From contig NC_031497.1 of NCBI RefSeq assembly GCF_000237925.1, positions 24,528,178-24,592,177 of the forward strand: DNA of 64,000 nucleotides, given 5' to 3'. This DNA comes from Schistosoma mansoni (Eukaryota; Platyhelminthes; Trematoda; Strigeidida; Schistosomatidae). Positions 19,501 to 32,500 of the stretch are shown piece by piece; the stretch's first letter is position 1, and each line of letters starts with the position of its first letter. The notes below the pieces were generated by a model. That model did not search any database. It saw only the letters and a list, made by a program, of their open reading frames with translations, and was not told the DNA's origin. The position numbers and the translations under genes were made by a program.

Positions 19501-21340
19501 GCAGGAAATAACCTTAAATAACATTGTTCATAAATCAACAGGCTATCAACTTAAAAGTTCCCTGCTGTGATACATGTCATAGCTAAACTACCAAAACAAT
19601 TACTGAACTAGCAAACTTAGGACAGTCTTATATCATATGTTTGTTCTCTATGTCTAATGTTACTATTTATATCAAATTGACCGTGCCTATAAACTGGCGT
19701 GAATTCTGTAATTATTATATTCAGAATATATTTATTATTATGTGGTTACTGATTTGTAAAAATGAGTGGTCACTTTGATCAAGAGGGTATGACATTGAAG
19801 CAACACTTGTCATTTACTCATGTAGTTTGTTTTTGTTTGGTCCCTAAATATATCGTTTTAACGCGCTCTGGAATTTTATGATTTTTTTTACATAGTTTGT
19901 CGTCAACAACCTTGTTACTCATATCTTGTACTTGTCAACGTGTGCTCGCCCTATGTGTTTATCATCCACACTCCAATCGTTTGGCTTTTATTTATACACA
20001 GTTCGTTATATTTGTAGACTGACTCACCCATCATTCGGTGAGCAGAGAAGTTTACCCTTCTTGCTTCCCAATTCTTATTGTCTGTGTTCAATAATAAACG
20101 TATGGAAGATACCCAGCCCAACGCACTCTTATCTGAATTATTCTATTTTGGTGTTTGCTAACGCGACTACGAGCGCTAAAGTACTACCAAATCGACAAAT
20201 TCGATCACTTGGTTACAGAAGATGTAATCCAGGCTATTGGTCATGCCATTTTGTAACTACAGTGTGCGCTATTCTACTTTTTCAAACAAGCTTGACTCAC
20301 CAATTAAACCTTCAATTTCTGCAACATTTTGGTAAACATTATATAGAGTTAAGAGATCAAGAACGTTGAAATCATCCAGCAGCAAAATCCGATACGATCT
20401 GAAGATGTCACAAGTATTTTGAGTTTGACAACACCTTAACCAGTAACACCTTCAGTGCCTTCAGCCAGATGAGTCCATGAAAACTAATGTGGTCAGTATC
20501 CAAAACCCACAGAGCTATCGATTTTGTGGATCTATTTACCTCTCCAGATCACACACCCCTGCTAGTGGGGTAGTAATTATCCTAAGACGCAGCCAGCCAG
20601 AAGTTTAAACTCAACAAGTTTGTCGTAGGCAAACACTCTCCTGATAGCTTGCTTTATTTAGCAGCGTCTGTTCGTCTTTCCTTACTATAATCAAAAAGGG
20701 CTCACCACTTTCGTGCCTATAGGTAACCCTCGTGCTATTGATAGAAGAAACCAGAGAAGTAGTGAATAGGTCTTTATTTCGATCTTCGCGCAGTCACAGT
20801 GGAGCGTGGGATTATCTGTTCAGACAAACAAAGGCTCTCAACATTCCATATAAGATAGTAGGGAATATAACGCTTACAAAAGGTAAGGAAGTGAATGCAT
20901 ACTTGAACAATACTGTTTTAGCATATGCTTGGTTGTTTGGGGTCAACTCTTAACCAACCAACCTGAGCTGTTACAGTACAATATAGCAATGAAAAACGGA
21001 TGAAGTGAAAAGTTTGATTCGTCGTAAACTTCGTTGTTTTTTCCCGTCTTTTTCATCCGTCCTGAAAAAGAATAAGAGAGTATATTAGTGCATGTGGAAT
21101 TACACTCGTACGTGCGTGAAGGCACAAAAAGGGCGAAAAAATGAAAATAAATTCATATACATGAGTTTCGTAAACATGCAATAGCATGAAAACTATTTCT
21201 TCAGAATGAATTTCTTGGGATTTTTTCGAAAAGATAGAATATACACATATAAGCGAGCATATTAGCAACAAAAATAACTGTTTTTCTTTTGGAATAAATA
21301 TGTATAAGCTTACTGAAAATAGTTTTTTGGCGCAATGCAA
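16560..21340. other. Long intergenic stretch without a recognised gene
   Basis: No host exon could be supported. 19740-20160 has an LTR-like layout (TATA-like ttatttatacacag near 19986, aataataaa near 20090), but no ends or target duplication were found. The 147-codon open frame at 19926-20369 runs through this part and shows no domain. The rest looks like old repeat sequence. Confidence 0.4.
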
Positions 21341-21361
21341 AGAAAAATCGAGACGAAAGTT

Positions 21362-24300
21362 TTATGTAGTACCTTGCTTGCCGTAATCATTTAGATGTTC
21401 TGGAAACCTTACTCTTCTTCCAGAACGCATAGTTTTGAGTCTGTTTTCAAATACCACCAGAGTGTTATCATATTTGTTGGCTATCGTAAATGTGGTACTC
21501 GCGTCTTCCGATTGTACTGAAGGAAAAACCATATGTATAGGGCTTCCTTCAAAATACTCTTCTGTAATGCAGTCGGTGCTGATGCCCTCCTTATTCCCGT
21601 TCTTATCGATCATATAGTACTTAGGTTCGCGCTGAAGAACTTTGAAAGTTCCTTCGTATGCTATTTCGAGAGGTCATCGAAATGAGTCTCGACGTACAAA
21701 TACATGTGTACTATACAATAAGTCAGGTTGGGCGAAAACACCAGTTGACTGAGGTAGAATGGAAATAGGTGTAGCTGGACGCATTGCGTTTGTAAGCCTG
21801 ATCATGTGGGAGTTTAAATCCATGTTCAATGAAGAAGATGAAGGATCTACGAATTCTCCTGGAAGTCGAAGTCTCGTTTCATAAAGGAGTTGAGCTGCAG
21901 TGTATCCAATGTCAGCTTTCACTGCATCGCAAATACCTGGTAAAACGAGTGGAAGAGCGTCAGTCCACCGTGAGACGTTTGCAGCTGATAGTAAGGCTTT
22001 CAGTTGTCGGTGAAAGCGTTCTACCAACCCGTTTGCTTGTGGGTGGTAGGCGGTTGTTCAGAAGCCTGTGATTCCTAGTGGTGTGGTCAAACAACGGAAA
22101 AGTTCAGATTCGAACTGGCGTCCGCGGTCAGTAATGATGGTTGAAAAGCAGCCGAAATTTGCTACACATCGTTCGACGAAGGCGCGAGCCATTGTTTCAG
22201 CAGTAATGTCCTTAATAGGTACTGCTTCTGGCCATCGAGTGAAACGGTCTACGCAGGTTAAAAGATAAGAGTATCCATTTGAATCTGATATGGGTCCTAC
22301 CAAATGCAGATGAACATGGTCGAAACGAGCACCAGGAGTTTTGAACGAGCCCAATGGACATTCGTTGTGTCTAATCACCCTAGATTTCTGGCAGCTTACA
22401 CAGGAGAGTGCCCACTCCCTCACGTCTTTATTCATACAAGACCAGCAGGACCGTTCTGCTATGAGCTTGATGGATGCACGAACACCTGGATGTGAAGGTT
22501 TGTGCAACGTATTGAAGACGCTGTGTCGGCAATGTTTCGGCACGATTGGGCGATCCTTAACTGTAGATGTGTCACATAGTAAGGTTTCCATACTTTTTCT
22601 CATCTTTTTTAATGTGCAGCTTAAGGGTTGTCGAAGATAACTCGTGCTGAAGATCAGTGTCTTCTTTTTGAAGCTGGGCGAGTTTAAGAAGATCGATTCC
22701 TTGGAAATTGTTCGAGGAAGTTATAAGGGACAGTGGGTCTGCGACCACATCGTCTGCTCCAGAAATGTGTTGTATATCTGAAGTAAACTGCGAAATATAG
22801 TCAGGTTATCGAGGCTCTACAAAAACGTATTTTTCTGAAGATGAACCAAGAGAGAGGGTGAAAGGCTTGCTGTCGGTGAAAAGAGTGAATTCTCGGCCTT
22901 CAACAGTGTGTTGAAAATGCCATACAGTACAATACATAGCTAAGAGTTCCCTACCGAAAGTGTTGTACCAAAATTCAGCGTCCAGCAACCGTCTCGAGAA
23001 AAATCTTAAAGGTCGCCAAGGGTGGTTAACCCATTGTTGTAAGAGTCCTTCGATTGCTTGGTCGGATGCATCTACTGCGATACTAATGGGCGCTTGAGTG
23101 TCCTGATGTGTTAGCATGGTTGCCCTTGCGATGAGTTCCTTAACTGTGGAGAATGCTTCTCGCGCGGTGTCGTCCAGATTAATGGATTTCGCACTTCCAC
23201 GAAGTTGGTCGGTTAGCAGTTTCATGAAGGATGCGCATTTTGGTATGAACCGTCTATAGAAACTTACAACACTGTTAAATGTGCATAATTGCCTTATTAT
23301 GGTCGGTTCTGGGTAATCCAGAATGGCCACCACTTTGCCTCTGAGATGTCGGATGCTTTGCTCATCAATAGTGTGTCCTGGGAAATCTAAGGAGTCGGTT
23401 CCGATTTGGTATTTCTGGATGTTTACAGTAATGTCATGCTTTTGCAGTCGTTCGAACACAATGCCCAGATGCTGGAGATGAGATTCTCTGTCCGGACTTT
23501 CTATCAAGCAGTCATCAACACATGCATGTACAAAGTTGAGACCGCGAAAAACGTCATAATAATAATAATAATATATTTCTGCAATAGCAGGCACACGCCA
23601 TTTTTACAGGCATGATCTACAATTTACAACATATACTGGTTTACGGTATGCATCCCAAGCAAGGTTGTTTGGTAATTATAATCTATAAAAGTTGATAGCA
23701 GTTCATTCGTTCAGATATAATGTGTTTTCATAAGAATAGTTTCCAAAGGGGCATGGCGTCCAAGTTACATACCAGATCCAATCTCGACAAAAAGCGTATT
23801 AGGGTTTCAGTCGTGCTAAGTATTTATGTAATGCAGCTTTTTAAGTTTATAGTTGTTATAAAGTAGGCTTGTGGAGCGCCTGGTTCGAACTATGACCTTG
23901 GGGAAGCGCGTTCGTCGAGCTTGTTCCAGATGTCAGAAGTTAAATAGCTTCACCCTCAGAGCAAGATTCTGAAGAGAAAAAAAGGAAAAAGAAACCAAGG
24001 AGCAGCAAGGCATTTGGATATGAACGATAACCAATGCTTAACATTTATTAGTGGAACAGATGGAGGTATGATAAATTATTAGATTAAATTGATACTAGCT
24101 CATGTTGCAAGAGTGAACTGTGATTAGGGGCTCCAGAGGAGAGAATGCAGTAATAACGAACAATGAGTTGTGATATTTATCAAGGTGGAGTAGGTTCCAA
24201 TGAAGGAGGGAAGTCAAGGTTGGAATGAGGAAGAACAGAGAGTGCATATATAGAGTAGAGTGTTGAGTAAAATAACAACCATATCCTTTACAGTCTGTTT

Positions 24301-24930
24301 TTTTCATCATCCGATGCCTACCACACAGTTTTCATGTAAAAGTCCGAGTTAGCATGTTAAAGGTTGTCTTAGTAGAATAGTTAATCCAGCACAAAAATTA
24401 GAAACATGAGTCTGAATGGTGAGTGTAGGAGAACAACCTCAATATCACAGATTGATTGACTTGTTCTCATCCATAAAGAGCCTGATACAAACAAAATGTT
24501 CTGCCCTACAAACACGGGTGGATTGAAATCATCGCCCTCACCATCAGTGCTTTCTGGTCAGTCATCTGAGGACCTCTGGAAAGTCTGGGCAGCATTTCAT
24601 AGGCCGAAAGGCATCGGCGAAAATTCGTAGAGGCCGAAGGGAGTGATGATAGCGGTTTTTAGTTATGGGCTTCAACCAATTAGATTTTCGAAAAGACAGT
24701 TGTACCTTTCCAGGTAGCTGTCAAGTGGTTAGCTTGAGGCCACGGGTGACAATCAGGAATGGTTTTCACAATCAATCGCCGACATTCACCAATCGGATGC
24801 CAATCACCGTTCTCTTCTTTAAAGGCAATGTGCAAAGGAGACGACCATGGGCTATTTGACGGTCGAATTATTCCCAAGTCTATCATGTGATTGAATTCGT
24901 TTTTGGCCAACCTCGGCTTTTCGGGAGCTA
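21362..24930 (-). mobile_element. Gypsy/Ty3 LTR-retrotransposon fossil (CsRn1/Boudicca-like), broken
   Basis: Minus strand, pol order preserved: RT (24930-24571, with LGIIRPSNSPWSSPLHI and ITPFGLYEF), RT end and RNase H (23556-22806, DFPGHTIDE..VDASDQ..FTLFTDS), integrase (22603-21674, with HKPSHPGVRAS, the Cys pair SCVSCQKS, VDRFTRWPEA and TIITDRGRQFES), and a chromodomain-less tail (MRSGRRVRFPEHL, ending 21362). No gag and no LTRs were recognised next to it. It looks broken in at least four places and is old. Another repeat is inserted in its RT (23557-24570), and its RT begins directly at a LINE fragment (24930). Clade assignment rests on the integrase zinc-finger wording and is tentative. 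Confidence 0.88.
23557..24570 (-). repeat. Retroposon-like insertion with ATT-rich tail inside the Gypsy RT
   Basis: About 1 kb with an (AAT)n run at 23557-23576. It is flanked by gtcat on both sides (23552-23556 and about 24566-24570) and splits the RT at DDVFRGL. Parts resemble 27290-27640 in the opposite orientation (aggttgttctcctac..actcagactcatg). No coding potential seen. Confidence 0.6.
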
Positions 24931-25088
24931 GAGCCAGATCATCTGTGAAGTCTAAATCGTCCAGCTGCACCACAGCTGTCCACTTTATCCCGTGCTTCCC
25001 TCCAGACGTTGACGTCTTCATGATCCAGTAGAACACCAGGAGAAAGAGAAGAAGTGGGAGTAAGCAACCTTGCCTGACACCTCAAAAT
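24931..25088 (-). mobile_element. LINE reverse-transcriptase fragment
   Basis: The minus strand reads GVRQGCLL, then FYWIMKTSTSGGKHGIKW and LDDLDFTDDLAL. QLDDLDFADDLALL is the catalytic (F/Y)ADD region of RTE-type LINEs; here the motif is FTDD. It ends exactly where the Gypsy RT begins. Confidence 0.8.
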
Positions 25089-25169
25089 ACGTAATGATAA
25101 ATTTGAAATTTTAACGTCGAAGATATGGAAGACGTTGAAAATGAATATAATTAACCTATGTAACCCATG

Positions 25170-27290
25170 ATCTATCCTATCGTGAAGTCAGCAACACGAC
25201 GACATTAATAGTAATAACAACACTTCTGAAGAACAAATTTGGGCTTGATAGAGAGCAATATATTAGATAGAAAAAACAAGTTATGCTGAGTTACCACGAC
25301 TAAGTGGTTGAGCTATGGCATTTCTAATGATTATTCCCGCGTCCACCATTCCTGACTTCCTCTAAGTGTCACATTTAAAATGTCGATATCCCCAGTAACC
25401 ATATGTTCAGCTTCGAGAATCGTATGGTTAAGAACCAATACTTCTACAAAGTATATAATCTCACACCCAATCTGGATTTGTTATTATCGAGCTTTAACAC
25501 GTCATTTTTTGTTTTTCTTCACTTGTATATAGACTTGATACAACTTTCCGTCAAAATTTATTCTAGGGTTACATTTTACCTGTGAAAGGTAGGTTTTGAA
25601 GAACACTTATAAATTAAAACGCAACTTTTGTCGACTTTCGTCAATGAGGTTTTTGTTCGAGTATGAACGTTCGAAAATGACAAGTGGTTTTCACCTGATA
25701 TAACTTACTTAAACGGTCAATCGATAGTTACTATCTCACTTAATGACCACACACATTATCTCGAATTTCCTTCCTACAAACACTATCATAAATGCATATT
25801 CAGTAAACCCTTAACAATATCTAAGTACCACTACTCAACATTTAATTAGATGAGCAGTTTGTGCAATCAGCTTGCAATTACGTTACGTAATTTCCTTCAG
25901 AGCGAATAACACCACTTTCTTCTAAACCGACCAGTAGGTCGAAATCCATGATTACTATGCCTAACGTAAAATACCGGATAGAGCGAATGTTGGAAGTTAT
26001 AACAAATTTTTACGTGAATTCACCATTTCTCGATTATTTCTTATGCAACACGTGTCGTCTTACCATCTTCTCTGACGGTTGTATCTCACGGACGAAAGTC
26101 AAATTTTGAGGGACATCCATGATTTGAAACATCTTTCGCAGACTTTTCTTACTGAAAGAATGATAAGAGTATGATATCCTGAAGGTGAAAGGAATACACT
26201 AGGATTTCAATAGCGAAATGCTTCAAACCTGTTAACTCTTTGACAAGCACTTCCAATGCCATATATCTGGACTTGAAACTATTTGGAAAAGAAGGTTGTA
26301 GTCCGATCCGATTCCCTTCCCCAGTCGCCTTAGAAATCTTTCTTGATCCACTTGTAATGTAGTCCTTACCTCAGGATCACACATATACAACCTTTGAGGC
26401 AAAGTATAGAAGGTCAACTTTGAAAAATATAGAACGACTACACTGTAAAACTTCTTATCAAGTATGCACTAAAATGAAGCAGTCTTGCCTCCAAAATACA
26501 CATGGCAGATGAATGGCATAAATTTTTAAGATTTCTTGACGAAATCCTCTTTCGCACTGGTCTACTATCATACATGAATAAACATACGTCCTTATTAGAT
26601 ACCATGGGCTCTGTATATGTTCAAACCATGTCAAACTTCAAGTTTAATTTCTATTTATTTTCTTCTTCACAGTTGTATTAGACATGTCTCCGTAGCTACA
26701 TGTTCCTCTTTAATCTGCATATAAGATAGAGAGACAATTCACTGAACCTATTGATACTGATCAACTGTGGTCGGCCATTATGGGACCTAACTACCATAAC
26801 AAAGAGTTTTCAAATGAGCCCGAAAATGTCTTGCCTTCTGCCAGTGGTCCTGGGCCCATGGAGCCTGTAAAACCTCACACAGTTGAAATAGCACAACACA
26901 CCATGAACACCAAGTTCATGAGAGTTCCTTCTTGCTAATTTTTAAAATCAGTTTACTACTTTCGCGTGCACTTTGTTGATTTACTATTAACTTCATCTCA
27001 TGATCTACTATCTTATCTCTAATTATCATATTGTTGCGCCTCTTCGTCTACTTCGGTGAACACTTGCCCTGCATTATGTCATTTTTAATGTTTACACTAT
27101 TTAAAAATCTGAAATATATAATAATACACTATAGTTGTTTAAAACATTGCATCGACCCCTTACCCATAGTCCTTAATTTGTAAACGCCTGATAAGCTCCT
27201 AAAATGGCACTTATAGAGATACTGCTTTCCACCAGAATGTTGTGGAACACAATATTTTATCTACAAGTAACCCCATAAAGCACAACATGA
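25170..27290. other. Intergenic, no gene seen
   Basis: No exon or element could be supported. The 61-codon minus frame at 26232-26417 has no recognisable domain. 25085-25165 is the ~80 bp segment shared with the choline kinase 5' flank. Confidence 0.4.
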
Positions 27291-27640
27291 CAAAAGGATG
27301 TTAGCGAAGTTAGTGACCAGCAAACATTGATTGTGGTAGCGATGATATTAACCTACCTAAGTTTATGAGACAGAACATTTTGTTCGATTTAAGCTTTCAT
27401 GATTGAGGACGAGGCGACCAATCAGTGATAATGAGGTTGTTCTCCTACGTTGGTCACTCAGACTCATGTTCCCAATTATATTTTAAATGTACAATTCAAC
27501 TAAAATATCTCATGACATGCTAAACCATGATTTTACATTATGGCCTGACAGGCTGACAGATGGAAAAATGAGAACAATAATAATAAAATAGCAGACAATA
27601 GAATATATAGTTCTTGATTTTTCTGAACACTTAACTCTCT
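27290..27640 (+). repeat. Copy of the repeat inserted in the Gypsy element (partial)
   Basis: Shares 'aacattttgtt', 'gaggttgttctcctac' and 'actcagactcatgtt' with the reverse complement of about 24400-24510. Ends near an (AATAAT) run at 27576. Low-resolution match. Confidence 0.4.
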
Positions 27641-27909
27641 ATTGATGCACTTTCGATTCTAATAAAAAATTCCTCATCACAACTTCAATCTTCCTCTCAT
27701 TTGAAACTTTTCCACCTAGCTACACATCACTACTCATTAATTACTGAATTCTATTGCCTGAAGACTCTAACCAGACTTCATTCCCGTAACAGCAGTCGTC
27801 ATGAGTTTTATCTGCCGATTTACTATGTAGAATCGTGTATTGAGATCAGGAGGCTCATAGCCTATTCTAGCCCTTTTTCTGTAGGCTTATGAGTACCAAT
27901 ATTCTATTG

Positions 27910-28330
27910 AATCGGGGGATCGCATGAGGGGACACTGCTTCTTAGGGTGACAGGTTCCAAGAATTGGTGACTTGATGTGAATACCTGTATGTCACGAGGA
28001 ATTTGTTCGTTCTTGGCTTCTGTATCTGCCTGGTATGCCCATTGAGTTATTCTGATCTGAGAAGAGGAAGAAGAGAAGATATATCAGTTCCGAAATCATT
28101 TCTCAGTACTTTATACATTAAAACTAGATCACCTTTTAATATGTGATAGGACAGAGGAAAGAGGTCTAACTTCTCAAGCCGCTTTTTAGATAGTATACCC
28201 ACGAGTTCTCGAATTGCATGGGCGTTCGCCTTTTTTACTTCTTCCAAGATATCCGAGTCACCTTTTAAATAAGGTGATAGATAAACGCACTGAAACGCTT
28301 TATCGTACGTCTAAGAAGTTTCTTGACCTG
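27910..28330 (-). mobile_element. CR1/jockey-type LINE C-terminal remnant
   Basis: The minus strand encodes the typical end of a CR1-like ORF2: IRELVGILSKKRLEKLDLFP, LKGDLVLMYKVLRNDFGTD (compare RRxRGDLxxVYKIL), then GHTRQIQKPRTNKF and TYRYSHQVTNSWNLSP (compare YFSxRVVxxWNSLP). Frame changes are present. SR1-like by pattern; subfamily not certain. Confidence 0.75.
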
Positions 28331-29417
28331 TTTGGTTGCACATGGTGGACAGTTATTAGGTCTACGCGATACTAAGTGCGTTATTAACGGGGATTTAATT
28401 GAACCAAGCCTACCGTTCAGTATGGACCATGGCTCTTCAGTTGACGAGCTAGTATTTACTGACTAATCCGTCGCACCACTTTCCCGTGTGGTTATTATGT
28501 TCGCTCTCCATAAATCTGTTTGAGGTCGAGGTATGTCTTTATTATCATAGAATTTCTTTTAAAGTAAGTATATAAAACTCAATTTGGGAGAATTAATGTA
28601 TATGGACGAGGCAACCAGGTTATCGTTCAAAGTTCATTCTTCCATTATATTTAACGTGCTGAAAACACCAATAATTCATACAGTAAGATTCATTATATGT
28701 ATTGAAATTCTATCAAATATAGTTGTACTGCTTTGTTATCATAAATTGTTTCTTAGCTATGAACTTTTTTTCATTAACTAGAATGTAGTCTAAGGTCGTC
28801 CATATACATTATTTCCCCTTTCAATTCAAACTTTACTGAGCAAAGGTAATAAACCGTTGGCTGTGTGGAATCTCTGTTAAAAGATGTCGCTTGATCACAA
28901 AGAAGTTTAGCTCACTTTTGGTCCTTTGTGAGTCTGGAATAATAAATCATTAGTTAATAATGAAAGAAGTAGTATAAGAAAACATCTAGTATCCATGGAG
29001 ACTGCAGATGTACTGTTGCAACAGTACAATTACAATCTAAAGTGAATAATGTACCTTCTTTTGGGCTAGCCAACTGAATGTACTGTCAGTGTATCCTCCA
29101 GAAGAGGATGCCATTTCTTTATGCACTTGAAAATGAATATTGGGACCTCAGCTTTATAATCTCAAACCTGAATGGCTTTAAGCATTAAGTTGCTATCCAG
29201 TGTATATTCACAAAACAATACGTTTAATATATAAACTAGCGTAGTGTTGGTCTGTACTATGATACAGAAGTGTTTGTTCCATCGTTTTATGAAGTATCTG
29301 TGGTGTTTTGTTTCTGCTCTTACTGCTGTTTATTTGAATTGACCCTTCTTAAAATTTATCTAAATACATAGTCTATATACTGTAACCAGTGTATTTTGCT
29401 GTAACAGATTCCTTAAA
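28331..29417. other. Upstream flank of cathepsin C, no element seen
   Basis: AT-rich. The sequence gctgtaacag just before the start codon (29400-29409) could be a cis or spliced-leader acceptor, but the tract before it is weak. Confidence 0.4.
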
Positions 29418-29565
29418 ATGCATTGGGTGTTCCACTGCATTTTAATAATACTGGCATGTTTGCGGTTTACATGTGCTGATACTCCTGCTAACTGTACTTA
29501 TGAAGATGCGCATGGTCGTTGGAAGTTTCATATAGGTGATTATCAGTCTAAATGCCCTGAGAAGT
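29418..29565 (+). CDS. Cathepsin C exon 1: signal peptide and start of exclusion domain
   Basis: Starts at the ATG of [10 protein letters not shown]; a hydrophobic core then leads to a cleavage site before [10 protein letters not shown]. Donor GTAAGT; phase 1. Uses the first in-frame ATG. Confidence 0.96.
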
Positions 29566-32500
29566 GTAAGTCACGTTTTCATAGCTTTTCCAATTCCTTT
29601 TAGTAAATTCAAAACAGTCTGTTGTTATCAGTCTCTTATACCCGGATATAGCTATTGATGAATTTGGAAATAGAGGGCATTGGACTCTAATCTATAATCA
29701 AGTATGTTCAGAGATGAATTTTATGCATTTTGTTTAGGGGTTCGAAGTAACAATAAATCATCGCAAATGGCTAGTTATATTCGCCTACAAATCAAATGGA
29801 GAATTTAATTGCCATAAATCTATGCCAATGTGGACACATGACACTTTAATTCGACAGTGGAAGTGTTTTGTAGCCGAAAAGATTGGAGTGCATGATAAGT
29901 AGGCTGTTCTCAAATAATTTTTATTAGTTAACGGTTAAAGTGATTTTCGCACTGGTATTCTATTATAGGTGATTTTCGTCTTGACGGTGGTCTGTTTATA
30001 AAAATATCGTTTGCTAAATTTTAAGCAGAAAATTCGGCGAGACTGTTATTTATGGACGAATCAATCAAGTAAATGATGTTAGGTCTCGAATTTCGGCGCG
30101 AAATTTACTCATCAATTCGGCTAAATAGAGTTTTGGGATTATAGCTGTCAGTTCGTGATGAAAACCCTAAAGTTGCTGTGTGTAATGGGCCGTTGTTTGT
30201 TCACAGTTTTGACTTATACTCCAAACATATGCAGCTTGAACAAAAAGGGTTCTACTGAAAGACATAAACTTTGGTTGAATTACTAATAGTTGTTGGTTTA
30301 AATACTCAAGCGTATATTGTAAATCAAGGGGCAAATATGTAAGTAACCGTGGGGTACTCTGGTTCAGTGAACACAGCAGTGACTGTATGCCCAAACTATA
30401 CACTTGCGTGTATTTTTAGTTTTATTTGTTTATTTACTTAAATACATAAATATTTGTACAAGGAAGCACCAGATACATATACACCGCACAAATCTCATTC
30501 CATTTGTGTGAGGGCTGTAATACTGCCCAGGAGCCCAAACTGAAGCAGGTGGTTTTCTCAGTGGGCCATACCCCGAGCCTTTGACCTAAAGGTCTGATCC
30601 ACAAGGCAGTGGAACATCGTGAGATTCAGTCCCATGGTAGTCGGTGACCAACGACTGGTTCATACGCCATTTGTTTCCTCAGGATACTGGATCCCATGTG
30701 CACCATTGGTTTGGAATGAAGGTTTTCCAACTCCTCTAGGTGGACTTTCCGTGTCCACCAACCCGGTTAAAGCGCTGGACATTCGCTTTTCGTCCTCTCA
30801 ATTTCGTAAACAACAGTAATGTCATGAGAAGACAGTGAGTAGGGCTTCCCTTGCAGAGGCTATATACACATGGCCATATGAGAGCATTTGGAGAGGGAGA
30901 GTGGACTCTCCCCACTCTCGGCCGTACCAGGGCGTATTTTTAGTTAGGCACGGCTTCAGATGTAGAAGATTATTTAGCCTGGCAGCTTCAGTCGTTGTTA
31001 GTAACAATAAAAAAAGAGGAACTGATTCGGGAGATTTCATAAAACTGATGATAAAAATTCAGAATATATCCTTACGATTTCTAAGTGGTAAGTGCTGAGC
31101 AGTGACAATAGTAGGATAGTTAATGTGGCTTTGTTTATTACATACGTTGGCCATGTTAATACTGCGGACAAGTTATCAAATCGACTCCTACACACTAATG
31201 TACTGGTTCGGTTTCCTACTGCGTATTCATTTATACTCTGAAATCCAAAGAACCATTAACAAGAGATAAGAATTTTAAAACAGTTTGTAATAAGACCACT
31301 TTCCCTGCAAATGTCTTTTAAGAAAATAAAGAGTTATATGTGATGGTAGAGTTGCTTCATCAAAGAGCTTAATGTCTGGAAAGCTAAAAAGACAGGACTT
31401 TGTCGTTTTTATACCTTTTTCTACGTACACAACAACAAACTGCGAAAACATTTTTCATGGTAATTACTTTCATTAGTATATAAGTTTGAAAGCACATTCA
31501 TGAAAATATGGATTTGACAGACTGACTGACCCTTGGTTACAAATACTTTATTAATTTATTGTTAGAATAATAATGCATATCCATACTATTTCAGGTTTCA
31601 TATTAATAAATTATTTGGTTCAAAAAGTTTCGGTAGAACTCTCTACCACATTAACCCTTCTTTTGTCGACAAAATAAATGCACATCAAAAATCTTGGCGA
31701 GCAGAAATTTATCCAGAATTATCAAAGTATACAATAGATGAACTCAGAAATCGAGCTGGTGGTGTAAAGTCTATGGTTACTAGGTAAAACATTATTTACC
31801 TTTTAAACAGTAAACTTTGTATTCTGTCGTGACAAACAACATGTAAACATTTTATACCTTGAGCTGATACGTTCGTTTACTAAGAGGGTATTTTGTAACT
31901 CCACCCTCATTAGTGTAAACGAGACTACTATTCTCTTTTTTTTAATCCACTAACTAGAGTATGAAGTTCAGTTTTGTAACGGAAGCTTTGTTAATAATGA
32001 TCCCAGTAGGCTTAAAAGTACATTTAAGTTAATTCAGTCAACCAGTCACAACGTAGAACTTCTTACGTACGTACACCAGTTCGAGTTGCCATACCACATT
32101 AACACAGAGATGCAGTTGTCGATTCAAATCCCATAGTAGTAGAAGTAGTAATAGTATAAGCAGTAATCCGAAAGATTAGGGTTTGAAGATGTTATTAATG
32201 GAGTATAATCCAGTGAAATAAATTTGGAAAGAAAAAAAAGATAGAGACATGAAGAATTCAGAAGATTAGAATTTGGTAGAACACAAAGTGTGGATACACC
32301 TTCGCCATTGCAAACAATTTTGTAATTAATTAACTTATTTAAGTTTTCGTTCTATATCGTTCAAGACGTTTGATCACCGATATACACTGGTTTTTATAAG
32401 AATTGTAACCAAATTTTAGCTTTCTAATTTTAACCAAATTAAAATGATACATAGATAATATCTCAATAAGTTGATTTTTTAATGTGATTAGACCTGGTGG

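Noticed and set aside
19926-20369. 147-codon ORF as a gene
   Set aside because: No domain, odd composition and no splice context; it overlaps an LTR-like stretch.
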